A stretch of 64,000 bases of DNA, from the NCBI GenBank assembly GCA_950097015.1, contig CATNEN010000032.1, positions 2,795,546 to 2,859,545 of the forward strand, given 5' to 3'. Made by a program: the position numbers and the translations under genes. Origin of the DNA: Macrostomum hystrix (Eukaryota > Platyhelminthes > Macrostomidae). The notes under the pieces were generated by a model. That model did not search any database and was not told where the DNA came from. It saw only the letters and a program-made list of their open reading frames with translations. Shown in pieces: positions 12,801 to 21,266 of this stretch (position 1 is the stretch's first letter; each line of letters starts with the position of its first letter).

Positions 12801-15800
12801 TGCCACTGGGATGAAACGGTGATGTCCTCGACTTCTCTGTGCCCAGCGGTGCGCAAGTCTCCTTGAACAGCTCGGCCTCGAACTGCCGACCCTGGTCCGA
12901 GTGCACGACTTCCGGAACACCGTGTCGCAGTACCACGGCAGTCACCAGGGCCTCAGCCACCGTCTTGGCGTCGATCTGGCTAAGGGCTGCCGTTTCAACC
13001 CATTTTGAGAAGGTGTCAACAAAGCACAGAATGTAGCGCTTACCAGACGCGGTGGCCGGCAAGGGTCCCTTAATGTCAAGCTGCACGATTGACCACGGTC
13101 GGGCAGGCAACGGCTGCCGCACGAGCTCGGCACGGGCTCTCTTCGGCGCTCCCTTCCGGCGCTGGCAGACCGTACAGCTGCGCACCCAGTCTCGTACGTC
13201 TTCGCGCATTTCCGGCCACCAGGCGCGAGCTTGCAGCGCTCGCAGAACTCGACGTTGTCCGAGATGCCCGGCGCTAGGCAGGTCATGCGCCTGTTGCAGC
13301 AGCTCCGCACGCATGTGCTGAGGAATCACTGGCAGCCCGTTGTGAAGCAGCGCGCCGGCCGGTGACATCGACAGGCCAGGCATCAGTCTGTGAACCGCCG
13401 AACTCACAGCAGCAGGGACCTGGAAGTCGGGCTGTAGCATCGCCTGACGGGCCGCGTGTAGAATCTGGTCCAGGTCTTGCTCTTCCGGCAGGTTGGCGGT
13501 CTTAAATTGCACCGCGGCTGCTCGGCTGAGAGCGTCCGGCACGATGTTCTCCTTGCTAGGCCGGTAAAGGATCTCCAGCGGAAACTCCTGGATGAGCTGC
13601 AGCCAGCGCGCCAACCGTCCCGCAGGCTCCTTGGTGTTCAGCAGTCCGATGATCGGCTTGTGGTCGGTGAACACCTGGATACGGCTGCTATTACTCAGGT
13701 ACATTCGAAACTGCTTGAGACTCCATACCACGGCCAGGAGCTCTCGGTCCGTGGTGCTGTAGTTGCGCTCGGCCTTGCTCAGCGTTCTGGAGGCATAGGC
13801 CACCGGCAGATCCTCGCCGTCTCGCTCCTGGCTGAGCACCGCACCCAAAGCGACGGCACTGCTGTCACAGCTGATGGTAACGGGTCGATTGAAGTCTGGC
13901 AGCTGGAGCACGGGAGCCTGGGTAAGAGCGTCCTTCAGCTTGGCTAGTGCTGCCGCATGCTCGTCTGTCCATGCGAAACCCCCAGCGCTTTTCTGTGCCA
14001 GATGGTGCAGCGGCTTGGCGATGTCGGAGAAGTTGGGCACAAACCGGCGGTAGAAGCTCAGCATGCCGAGGATGCGCCGGACGTCCTGGTCCGACCGCGG
14101 GTCTGGCATCTGTCTGATCGCCTCGACCTTCTTTGCCGACTGTGCGATGCCGCTCTCGGAAACCTCGTGGCCCAGGTAGGTGACCTTCCGATAGGCGAAG
14201 AAGCTCTTGCCAGGGTTCAGCTTCAGTTCGGCGGACCGCAGACGCTGAAGAACATTGGACAACGACTGGAGATGACTCCCGAAGTCCTTGTTGAAGATGA
14301 TGAGATCGTCGATATAGGCGATGACCTCCTCCCAGCTGAGCCCTGTCATAATGAGTTCCATCATGCGCTGATAGGTTGCTGGCGCATTGCACATGCCAAA
14401 TCCCATTTTCCTGAACTGCATCAAGCCGCTCGGAGTGTAGAAAGCAGTTAACGGCCGGTCCTCCTCCCTGACTTCCACCTGGAGGAAGCCTTGTCGCATG
14501 TCGATGGTAGAAAACCAGGTGCAGCCAGCCAGAGAGTCGAGTGCCTGGTGCAAGTGCGGCAGCGGGTGAGCATCCTTGACAGTGAGGCTGTTTAGCGCTC
14601 GCCAGTCTACGCAGACTCGGATGTCATTGTTCTTCTTCCTGACGATCATGAGATTGCTGGCCCATGGGCTTGAAGACGGCTCGATGACGCCATGTTTTTG
14701 CATTTGAGCAAGCTTCTCGTCCACTTGCTTCCTGAAGGCGTGCGGCACACGACGGGGTCGCTGACGAATCGGATGTGCGCAGTCTTCCAGCTCGATCTTG
14801 TGTTGTGCAGCGCCACTCGTCCCTACGTCGAATTAGTGTGCCGAGACCACATCGGCGAACTGTGTCAGCAGAGCCTTTAGTCGGTCGCCGTCGACTGCTG
14901 GCAGATCCGGGTTGATGTTGAATTGGTCCGCAGGGCCTCGCCAGTCGTGCAAGTCCTCGTCCTCCTCGACGATATCGGCGCTCTCGAAGGTTCCGATGTT
15001 CTGGTTGGAGTACAGCGTGACTGGAGTGCATCCCAGATTGCACACCCGCACTGGGATTCTTCCATCGTTCGAAGACACTGCGAACACTCGGCAGGGCAGC
15101 ACTCCAGTTTTGTCAACGAACTCCTGGGAAGGTTCGAAAATGCCCTGGGCCTGCTTTGTTTCGATTGCCACCTTGACAACCTTCGTCGCTCTCGGCGGCA
15201 CGACTACAGCGTCTTGAACTCGGGCGATGAGCACCGTGGGAACCATGCAGTAGGACGACGACGCTCCTCGTTCAGACTCGGTGCTGCTGAACGGGACGGA
15301 AGCCTTGTCAAAGGTAACCGTCTGGGCCTTCTGGTCGATGCTAAATTGCGATGAAGCCATCCTGCTGATGAAGTCCATTCCAAGGATGAAGTCAGGCCGA
15401 ATTCCTTTCACCACCAGCACTTCGAGATGGCTGGTCAGCTGCTTGCCCAGTCGCACCGACAGGCTTATACTGCCCAGCAGCTCGAGGGTGGTGCCATCCA
15501 CCGATACCGGTTTAACCTCTGCTGGTTTCAGGTCGTTGCTGACCCCAAGCGATCTCACGGCGATGTCGCTGATAAGAGATGTCTGCGCTCCGGTGTCCAG
15601 CAGCCACCGGCACGGCATGCCATTCGCTAGGCCAGGAATAAAAATAGCATGCAGAACGGGATTGCTCCTGTGGGTTGGTGTGGGTCCCGCACCCGTCGCA
15701 CCAACCCTTAGAAGTTTCCCTGGGCCTTGGATGGGCAGACGGAGGCTTTGTGCCCCTTCCCTGAGCATTTGTGACAGATGATTGGGTCCAGCTTCTTCTC

Positions 15801-18524
15801 GCGCTGGCGACAATGAGCTGCCAGGTGCCCGGGCTGACCGCAGCTGAAGCAGGCGCCTGCTCGTTGCTGCCGGCGTCGCCGAGGATCGCTGCCTGGCTGC
15901 ACGCTGACCCTGGCGATGAGCTCCTCCATGCACCGCTCCAGCCGATCGAGGCGGTCAGATGTCGCATGAATTTCCGTAGTAGTGGCGCCAACAGCCTTGA
16001 CTGCTGTAACTGATGGTCGCCCTACCAGACCTTCCAGTCGGGCTGCTCGCTGCAGCATAGACTCCAGGCTGCAAGTCTCCGCGTCCTCTGCCTTTAAAAG
16101 GCTGTCGCGGATGTCAGGATTGAGCAGGTGCAGAAGCTTGAAACGCACGTCCCGATCTCGCTGCTGTGTTGAATCGTTCGGCCTGGCCTTCTGATGAAGC
16201 AGCCTCAGGTTAAAGCACAGCTCGCGTAGCGTCTCGTTCTCTCCGCGCTTCCTTGCGTGGAATGTGTTCATGGCCTTGAAGCTGTCAGACTCGCCACCAT
16301 AAAATTTTGTAAGCGCGGTTTCAATTTCCTTGTAGCTCTTCTGCTTCGTCGGCTCGAGATCCCAGACGATCAGTTGCGCCTCTCCAGTGAGCAACAGTTT
16401 GACTTTTGACGCCGATGTTTCGTCGTCCCACTTTGCATCCTGGCTGAATTCCTCAAACATACGCAGCCATCTTCGCACGTCAGTGTCGTCTGTGCCACTA
16501 AACTTTGGCGGCATAAGTGCATTTGAGTAGGCCATTAGAGCTCTGGGTTCTAGCTCGCTGCCACCAATGTAAGAGCAGGCGAAATTTAGATTGTCAGAAA
16601 GTACGCACGAGTTTATTTGGCATAACGATTCAATATATACGAGCAGGGCAGTGATGAGCACGATGAATAATAAAATAGGCTAAAGCCAGCCCCACCCCCA
16701 AGCGGGTGAAAGGCCGACGCCATGTACATTTAGACCAATCAGACAAGACGAGCCAACGCACAACACACCACGTAGGAACCCCACACATGATTCGAATATC
16801 CATGACTGTTGAAGCTCCTGTTATGACAGTGCAGAGCATGATTCGAATATCCATGACTGTTGAAGCTCCTGTTATGACGGTGCAAAGCATGATTCGAATA
16901 TCCACGACTGTTGAAGCTCCTGTTATGACGGTGCAGAGCATGATTCGAATATGTCTGACTTACGCGAGCACACTTTCTCACTGTTTTGTTCGTGAGTATG
17001 CTCTTAGGAGTGATATTTCAGTTTACAGCAGCGTTGTAGTACTCGTTCCACAAAAAACCTATTCACAGAGAACGGTAAATCTTTAAATCGAAAAGGTGTC
17101 TCCCACTCGGCCTAATGAGCCTAATTGCCAAATCACTGGCCGAAGTGCAGAACATGGAGCAGACCTTCATCAGCTTAGGCACCTTCATCGGCACGGTGGT
17201 GGCGGCGCTGGCGGTAAACCAGTTCATTGTACACCTGGTCATGTTTCTGGCATTCGTCCGCCGCAACCCATTCCCATTCTACTGGAAGATGATGAAGGCC
17301 TACCTGGTGGCCTTTAGTGCCAACAGCAGGTGCGTAGATGCTGCTTTGAACACTAATAGAAATTTCCATTTTTACAACGCTAAGTAAGGTCACACCTTTG
17401 GAAGGTCAGTACCGTCCAGAGATTTATACCGTCCTCCCCACTTTAATCTCTCCTAGTCAAGTTTGTAGCCAATCACCGCTCACCCTTCACTTTCTTTTTC
17501 TCCCCTCAAGACACCCACCTCACGCTAAGCCAATCAAGCTGCTCTATTCACTGACTATAACCCTTCTTATCCTGCTGCCCAACCACACGCCTCTCACTTT
17601 ACAGCCAATCGTGACTCGTCTATTAATAACTTCTTCTTGACATCTACAACTGGCTTCATATCTTGTGCATTTCACTCCAAGCGCACAGTCAGTCTGACCT
17701 GCTGAATGCCACGTCATCTCATCCTCGATTCACACCTTCGCAACCCCCAGCGTGTCAGCCCTCCCGGTGATGCTGGAGTGCGCTGACAATGCCGGCCTGC
17801 GGCCTCGCATCTCTCGCTTCATCCTGCCATTGTGCTGCAACACCAACTCGGACGGGTCCTGCGCCTACATCGCGGCCTCCGTCACCTTTCTGGCCCAGCT
17901 GAGCGGCACGCCACTCAGCTTCGGAAACTACATATTGATTGCGTAAGCACCTGTTGATAGCAATCAATATGAATCCTAACCTCGCTGACAAAGACCTCTG
18001 AAATCTTGTTAGATTCCTAGCAGGGGTTTCTGGACTCTCTCTGCCATCGGTTCCCAGCTCCAGCATCATCGTTATCATCGGAATTCTGTCGAATCTGGGC
18101 ATCCCGGATGCTGGAGTATCGCTGCTGTACACTGGCGAGTTCATTCTGTGAGTCTGCCTGCTTGATTAAGCTTTTTAATGACAAAAAACTCTATGCATTC
18201 TACTTAATTCCAATCCGTGACGCCTTCAGCGACCGTCTGCGCACCGGCTGCAACACCTGGAGCCACTGCACCTGCGCCGCCGCAATGGACGCCAGGATAC
18301 CCCAGTCCGAAGCTGAGAAGGCAGGGGCTACGGTCTTTGTTGAAGAGGGCGGCGATGTCGGCAGCGGCCAGGAGACAACTGAGCCTGCAGCCGGCTCGGC
18401 GACTGCAGTCGATGAAAGCAGCATCGCCGACTCGCAGGCGAACAGCGAGAGAGCCTTGCTGAGTGGTGGCCTGGGTGGTGACTTCGGCAAGGATGATTCA
18501 ACCCTGACTTCTGTGCAGGTCTAA
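9856..18524 (+). CDS. SLC1-family (glutamate/neutral amino-acid transporter-like) protein, nine exons
   Basis: Exons 9856-9998, 10154-10351, 10614-10713, 10806-10848, 10925-11142, 17096-17329, 17751-17942, 18013-18147 and 18230-18524, all with GT-AG introns. Phases fit if one extra base near 9928 in exon 1 is discounted, giving about 518 residues, a usual EAAT length. SLC1 carriers are trimeric plasma-membrane, Na+-coupled elevator transporters. Seen: TM1 beginning KENLLLIS; TM2 with LRAFKLLILPLVISCVI; the extracellular loop, here a Gly/Ser run; the GMNILGALF and YWKMMKAYLVAFSANSS region; TM8 with DRLRT. Core sites are unusual: the TM7 NMDGT motif reads NSDGS, hairpin 2 reads SLPSVPSSS instead of the usual SIGAAGIP type, and the TM8 GDS is absent. 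Intron 5 carries a minisatellite and a Gypsy element. It is either a divergent carrier or, given the frameshift, a decaying gene. Confidence 0.85.
11155..11690. repeat. 51-bp minisatellite, left part (about 10.5 copies)
   Basis: The unit begins GCTCCTGTTATGACGGTGCA and ends CCATGACTGTTGAA; at least one copy is 50 bp. It sits just inside SLC1 intron 5, about 12 bp after the donor. Because 51 is a multiple of three and the unit has no stop in some frames, long spurious open frames run through it on both strands. The array is interrupted by the Gypsy element at 11691. Confidence 0.95.
11691..11908 (-). repeat. Gypsy 3' LTR
   Basis: This 218-bp repeat matches the copy at 16568-16785 except at two positions: C versus A at the tenth base of the plus-strand copy, and C versus T near the other end. 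It is flanked outside by CATG. Confidence 0.95.
12040..14832 (-). CDS. Gypsy pol: reverse transcriptase, RNase H, integrase
   Basis: This is the continuation of the pol frame below the in-frame stop at 14835-14833, running to a stop at 12040 (930 residues). Seen in order: the RT palm with FSTIDMRQGF and the catalytic YIDD at about residues 145-148 counted from the first Met (14748); RNase H with CDSSAVALGAVLSQ, a TDRELLAV motif and TDHKPI; an integrase HHCC zinc finger (GH...C-TVC); the DDE core (LDIKGP, HSDQGRQFE, GNGNVERFNR); and a GPYTIIKKVG-type C-terminal module, then an Ala/Gln/Pro-rich tail. It would reverse-transcribe and integrate the element. The frame is otherwise intact over 2.8 kb, consistent with young age. 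Confidence 0.95.
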   Translation of the reverse strand, partial: FDVGTSGAAQHKIELEDCAHPIRQRPRRVPHAFRKQVDEKLAQMQKHGVIEPSSSPWASNLMIVRKKNNDIRVCVDWRALNSLTVKDAHPLPHLHQALDSLAGCTWFSTIDMRQGFLQVEVREEDRPLTAFYTPSGLMQFRKMGFGMCNAPATYQRMMELIMTGLSWEEVIAYIDDLIIFNKDFGSHLQSLSNVLQRLRSAELKLNPGKSFFAYRKVTYLGHEVSESGIAQSAKKVEAIRQMPDPRSDQDVRRILGMLSFYRRFVPNFSDIAKPLHHLAQKSAGGFAWTDEHAAALAKLKDALTQAPVLQLPDFNRPVTISCDSSAVALGAVLSQERDGEDLPVAYASRTLSKAERNYSTTDRELLAVVWSLKQFRMYLSNSSRIQVFTDHKPIIGLLNTKEPAGRLARWLQLIQEFPLEILYRPSKENIVPDALSRAAAVQFKTANLPEEQDLDQILHAARQAMLQPDFQVPAAVSSAVHRLMPGLSMSPAGALLHNGLPVIPQHMRAELLQQAHDLPSAGHLGQRRVLRALQARAWWPEMREDVRDWVRSCTVCQRRKGAPKRARAELVRQPLPARPWSIVQLDIKGPLPATASGKRYILCFVDTFSKWVETAALSQIDAKTVAEALVTAVVLRHGVPEVVHSDQGRQFEAELFKETCAPLGTEKSRTSPFHPSGNGNVERFNRTLGNMLSAFCAANQTSWDILLPYVVWAYNSSAHSSTGESPFKVLRGMEPRQPADLLLGVQGQQDLPRSCEDIQARIRRGFQVVRANLQSAQSSQHAFYNRGAETVEFKVGDLVMLTNQAMKRGQCKSLSNRWSGPYTIIKKVGPVNYRVRSENGRRKLLVHHDRMKPFVSRTDNAATQPAAQPATQPASQPAALPAAADASHDPELDGPGTWELLREPAAGECQGGPRRSGRQRRPPDYFRASW
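14833..15714 (-). CDS. Gypsy pol: aspartic protease part, ending at an in-frame stop
   Basis: This is the part of the pol frame entered from gag by a -1 shift at the GGGAAAC heptamer (15720-15714). It contains the retropepsin motif LLDTGAQTSLI followed by a downstream ILGMDF flap-side motif, then a linker. TAA at 14835-14833 ends it. The same frame resumes directly afterwards with the RT region, so the stop is a point interruption of a fused pol polyprotein. It could be an inactivating mutation or, less likely, a readthrough site. Confidence 0.85.
   Translation of the reverse strand, partial: LLRVGATGAGPTPTHRSNPVLHAIFIPGLANGMPCRWLLDTGAQTSLISDIAVRSLGVSNDLKPAEVKPVSVDGTTLELLGSISLSVRLGKQLTSHLEVLVVKGIRPDFILGMDFISRMASSQFSIDQKAQTVTFDKASVPFSSTESERGASSSYCMVPTVLIARVQDAVVVPPRATKVVKVAIETKQAQGIFEPSQEFVDKTGVLPCRVFAVSSNDGRIPVRVCNLGCTPVTLYSNQNIGTFESADIVEEDEDLHDWRGPADQFNINPDLPAVDGDRLKALLTQFADVVSAH
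15672..15720 (-). promoter_or_regulatory. Programmed -1 frameshift signal between gag and pol
   Basis: Read on the minus strand, the heptamer GGGAAAC (15720-15714) fits the X XXY YYZ pattern in the gag frame. A 6-nt spacer containing the gag stop TAA follows. Then comes a perfect 9-bp inverted repeat, GGGTTGGTG (15707-15699) with CACCAACCC (15680-15672), which has a second short GGGT/ACCC pair inside its 18-nt loop. The pol frame is exactly -1 relative to gag. All parts of a classical frameshift cassette are present; function is inferred. Confidence 0.8.
15708..16535 (-). CDS. Gypsy gag polyprotein
   Basis: 275 residues from the Met at 16535, chosen because the longer open frame to 16661 runs back into the LTR; this Met is the second available, the first being in the LTR. 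It has a retrotransposon-type gag capsid region (WLRMFEEF, LLLTGEAQLIVWDL) and two CCHC zinc knuckles near the C-terminus (CFSCGQPGHLAAHC and CHKCSGKGHKASVC) for RNA packaging. It stops at 15710-15708 just after the frameshift heptamer. It would form the virus-like particle in the cytoplasm. Confidence 0.9.
   Translation of the reverse strand: MAYSNALMPPKFSGTDDTDVRRWLRMFEEFSQDAKWDDETSASKVKLLLTGEAQLIVWDLEPTKQKSYKEIETALTKFYGGESDSFKAMNTFHARKRGENETLRELCFNLRLLHQKARPNDSTQQRDRDVRFKLLHLLNPDIRDSLLKAEDAETCSLESMLQRAARLEGLVGRPSVTAVKAVGATTTEIHATSDRLDRLERCMEELIARVSVQPGSDPRRRRQQRAGACFSCGQPGHLAAHCRQREKKLDPIICHKCSGKGHKASVCPSKAQGNF
16568..16785 (-). repeat. Gypsy 5' LTR
   Basis: This is the promoter-side LTR of the minus-strand element, 218 bp, followed (on the minus strand) by the PBS-like TGGTGGCAGCGAGC. 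A TATATATTG stretch and an AATAAA-like segment inside could serve as core promoter and polyadenylation elements; this is inferred from position only. Confidence 0.95.
16786..16952. repeat. 51-bp minisatellite, right part (about 3.3 copies)
   Basis: This is the continuation of the array broken at 11690 by the Gypsy insertion. It resumes with the duplicated CATG and the unit CATGATTCGAATATCC, and ends inside a unit at about 16952. Together with the left part the original array had roughly 14 copies. Confidence 0.95.
17397..17542 (+). repeat. Dispersed repeat, plus copy (inverted partner at 19166)
   Basis: About 146 bp in SLC1 intron 6, starting TTTGGAAGGTCAGTACC and ending CCAATCAAGCTGC. The reverse complement occurs at 19166-19313 with only a few mismatches by eye. 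No terminal inverted repeats are evident. Confidence 0.85.
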
Positions 18525-18588
18525 CTGATCTACTTTATATCTGCTAACTTTTTCACTCCAAAAATTATCACGAGTATATCCCTGAGTT

Positions 18589-18594
18589 AATAAA
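18589..18594 (+). promoter_or_regulatory. Candidate SLC1 polyadenylation signal
   Basis: AATAAA occurs 65 nt after the SLC1 stop codon, in AT-rich sequence, at a normal distance for a short 3' UTR. Confidence 0.5.
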
Positions 18595-19165
18595 TACGTA
18601 AATTTAATTATCCTGCATGTTTTTGTTACCTCAGTGTAACATTGCTTCTTCATTGAAAATCTACGATTACTCAAGTTCGTAAAATGAAATGAAAATCTAC
18701 CGTTTTAATTAATAGAAACCTGAAGCGTACACGGCGTATATACAAGGACTACTCAAGTAACTAGATAAATACTTGCTAGTAGCTAACCAGCTAACCAGCT
18801 AAACTTATACAGTCAAGCTGCAGCCAGTGAGGGGCCATCATTTCTATTCCGTTGACCTCTGAGCACGCAATTGTACGGGTATGTGTATCTGCTATCTGCT
18901 TTGAATTTTTCATCATCATGCAGTGAACACTACAAGGACCACTAGTAGTTAGCCTACTTTAGTAGGCGTTGGTACTTTTTCACTGTGCTCTGAGGGGTTG
19001 GCTCTCATGGGCGTGAATCGCGTGACAAGCGCCAAGTTTTCTCTCCGCGTCTCAAATTAATGTCACCTCACCGTGGATAAGAGCTCACGCATGAACTTAC
19101 GCCTAGATAATCAACAGTAGAAAGAACACGGGGCTATTTCAAATACCCACTGCCTACTGCCTACT

Positions 19166-19313
19166 GCAGCTTGATTGGCTTAGCGTGAGGTGGGTGTCTT
19201 GAGGGGAGAAAAAGAAAGTGAAGGGTGAGCGGTGATTGGCTACAAACTTGACTAGGAGAGATTAATGTGGGGAGGACTGCATAAATCTCTGGACGGTACT
19301 GACCTTCCAAATC
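19166..19313 (-). repeat. Dispersed repeat, minus copy
   Basis: Reverse complement of 17397-17542. Because of the high identity both copies share an open frame in the same register, which should not be taken as conservation of a protein. Confidence 0.85.
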
Positions 19314-19835
19314 ACGATAGCTCCCAAAATGACCCATTTTCGTCAAAGTGCACCATATGGATAAAACTAGATTGTCATCAAGGACTACTAGACAATGAGT
19401 TTAGTATTACTTGAAAGTTTTCAGTAGGTATTAAACGAATTTACACGAGTTGAAGAAAGAAAACTAGACTAAGGGGGACTTTTAACATTTAACCGCCTCT
19501 ACACGTATGGCATGCTGGGCGTTAAGAACCGGTGCGAGCTTTGGGACTGGAGCTTAAAGTACAAAGTCGGGTATTTAGCGTTCAGTCTGGGCTATTTTAT
19601 CTGGCTGTGCCTGGCGATTAATTTGAGTGACAGCTGCCACTTGCCGATTGCTGAAATAGAGAAGGAAAACTGTCCCGTAGGTCCAGGATACGATTATGAA
19701 AACTTCCTGCGGAAATCATTTTCCAAAATAATAATCAGCACTGTTTTGCAATGGAATTGTCTGCTGTTCCGTTCTGTATCTGCTATTAGATAACGACCTG
19801 TGTAAAGAACTGTACAATGAATTTTATAAATCTGC

Positions 19836-19914
19836 AAGTAGTAGTACGAGCTAGTAGTAATAGTAGTAGTAGTACTAGTAGTAGTAGTAGTAGTAGTAAT
19901 AGTTGTTCTATGGA
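19836..19914. repeat. TAG/AGT trinucleotide microsatellite
   Basis: An imperfect run of GTA/TAG triplets, for example TAGTAGTAGTAGTAG, with scattered substitutions. Confidence 0.85.
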
Positions 19915-21266
19915 AATGCGCTCATGTTTGTGTACCCGCAACATTTTCAACGATCCCTGTTCAATTTGTTACGACCAAGCCGCATTCTACGAAGCATACT
20001 CGCGAGTGGTATGTAAATGCCTGCCATATGATTGTTGTGTTGTCATGCGGATCAATACAAGCAACAAGCATTTGTGAATTGCCCAGTATCAAGTGAAAAG
20101 CTTTTTGCAGTTTACTGAGTGCTAGAATGCGTTTGACAATTATCCGTTTCCGAATCCGAACATTTAGCAGCGATAATTTATAAATAGTAAAGAACAGCGA
20201 GTATCGAATGCGAGTTGATAAACTTCCGTTTAATTGCGCACTGCGAGATGCACAGAGGGTCACAAAATCAGCAGATATTTTCAGCGGCGAGGACCAAAAT
20301 TAATTGCCAAAGGCCCTCCACATGTTCAGACTTGAGACTGTGCAATTAAGGATCTTTAGGAGCGCATTACAACCGCTTAAATACCGTCATAGGGCAACTT
20401 TAAAACCGCTTTGGGACCGTTTTGGGACCAAATAGCTCGTAGCACAAAATAAGTTATGAAATTATAGCGTTCTAAATTAGCACAGTAAATAATAGCTATG
20501 AATTTGGCATAATCGGGAGTCAATGACTTCATTCTTTCCCAATCAGCGATCAGAAATCGGACCTTTACCAACGAAACTTTGCTCAAATGCGGCACCTCAA
20601 GATCATCTCTGCCTTCTGAAACATTATTTTGCAACAGTTGTCGAATGTCAAGCTTTTTCATCCGAAATACACCTTTACCCAATAAAACGAAGACGAAAAC
20701 TTTTTTGTTAGTTTTGCGTTCAGACAATCGTAAGCTGATGCCCTGTATGTTTCTTGCTTTCATGGTTTGTTCGAGTGCCATAACTGCAATTCCTTTTCTG
20801 AATACAAAGGGGGTCAGCGGGGTTTATTTTGAAGTAAAAAATCTAAATGCAAATACCTGCCTTCGATCACTTGATTTGTATAATTTACTTTTGGGAATGA
20901 ATGTCGAATTGAAGAGCCATGGTTTCTGCTCGATGAAACCAAATCGAAGAACAAAGTGCAAAATGATCACATAGGATATAGGACATCAGAGGATGACTTA
21001 GAGGATACAGGCTCGTGCGAGATCCGCAAATAGCAAATATTTGCGCAATCTCGCAATGCTTGAAAAGTTCTATTTTGGCGCCATGTGCGGAAGCCAGGAT
21101 GCATGGCGGCTTTGGAGATGAAACAAGCTTTTCAATTCAACTGGGAGCGGAGCCATTCGTCATCCTCGTCCCGTCCACTGAACTTTGCTCCCCGACTTGC
21201 ACTGTGAAGCGAAGATTTATTACTTTCGTTGCCAGGTCACCCGTGGAACCCATTTCTGTGCGCTCC

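Larger units (their letters stand above)
11691..16785 (-). mobile_element. Ty3/Gypsy LTR retrotransposon, nearly intact
   Basis: A 5.1-kb element read on the minus strand. The two 218-bp LTRs (16785-16568 and 11908-11691) start TGTGGGG and end CTTACA, and differ at two positions by eye. The 4-bp target duplication CATG lies at 11687-11690 and 16786-16789. A PBS-like TGGTGGCAGCGAGC starts one nucleotide after the 5' LTR. A purine tract (GGGGGAGAG) lies just before the 3' LTR. Gene order is gag, protease, RT-RNase H, integrase, with integrase last as in Gypsy; no env-like frame is seen. It is inserted in the 51-bp array in SLC1 intron 5, antisense to that gene. The near-identical LTRs indicate recent insertion, but one in-frame stop splits pol. 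Confidence 0.95.
18600..21266. other. Intergenic stretch between SLC1 and ENTPD copy 1
   Basis: No gene was recognised. It contains the inverted copy of the 146-bp repeat (19166-19313) and a TAG/AGT microsatellite (about 19836-19914). It also has an unrecognised 93-codon open frame from an ATG at 19512 with one hydrophobic stretch, and other open frames of 60-134 codons without recognisable domains. Confidence 0.4.

Noticed and set aside
13477-14451. Plus-strand open frames of 156-164 codons in the Gypsy region
   Set aside because: They are antisense shadows of the pol gene on the minus strand.
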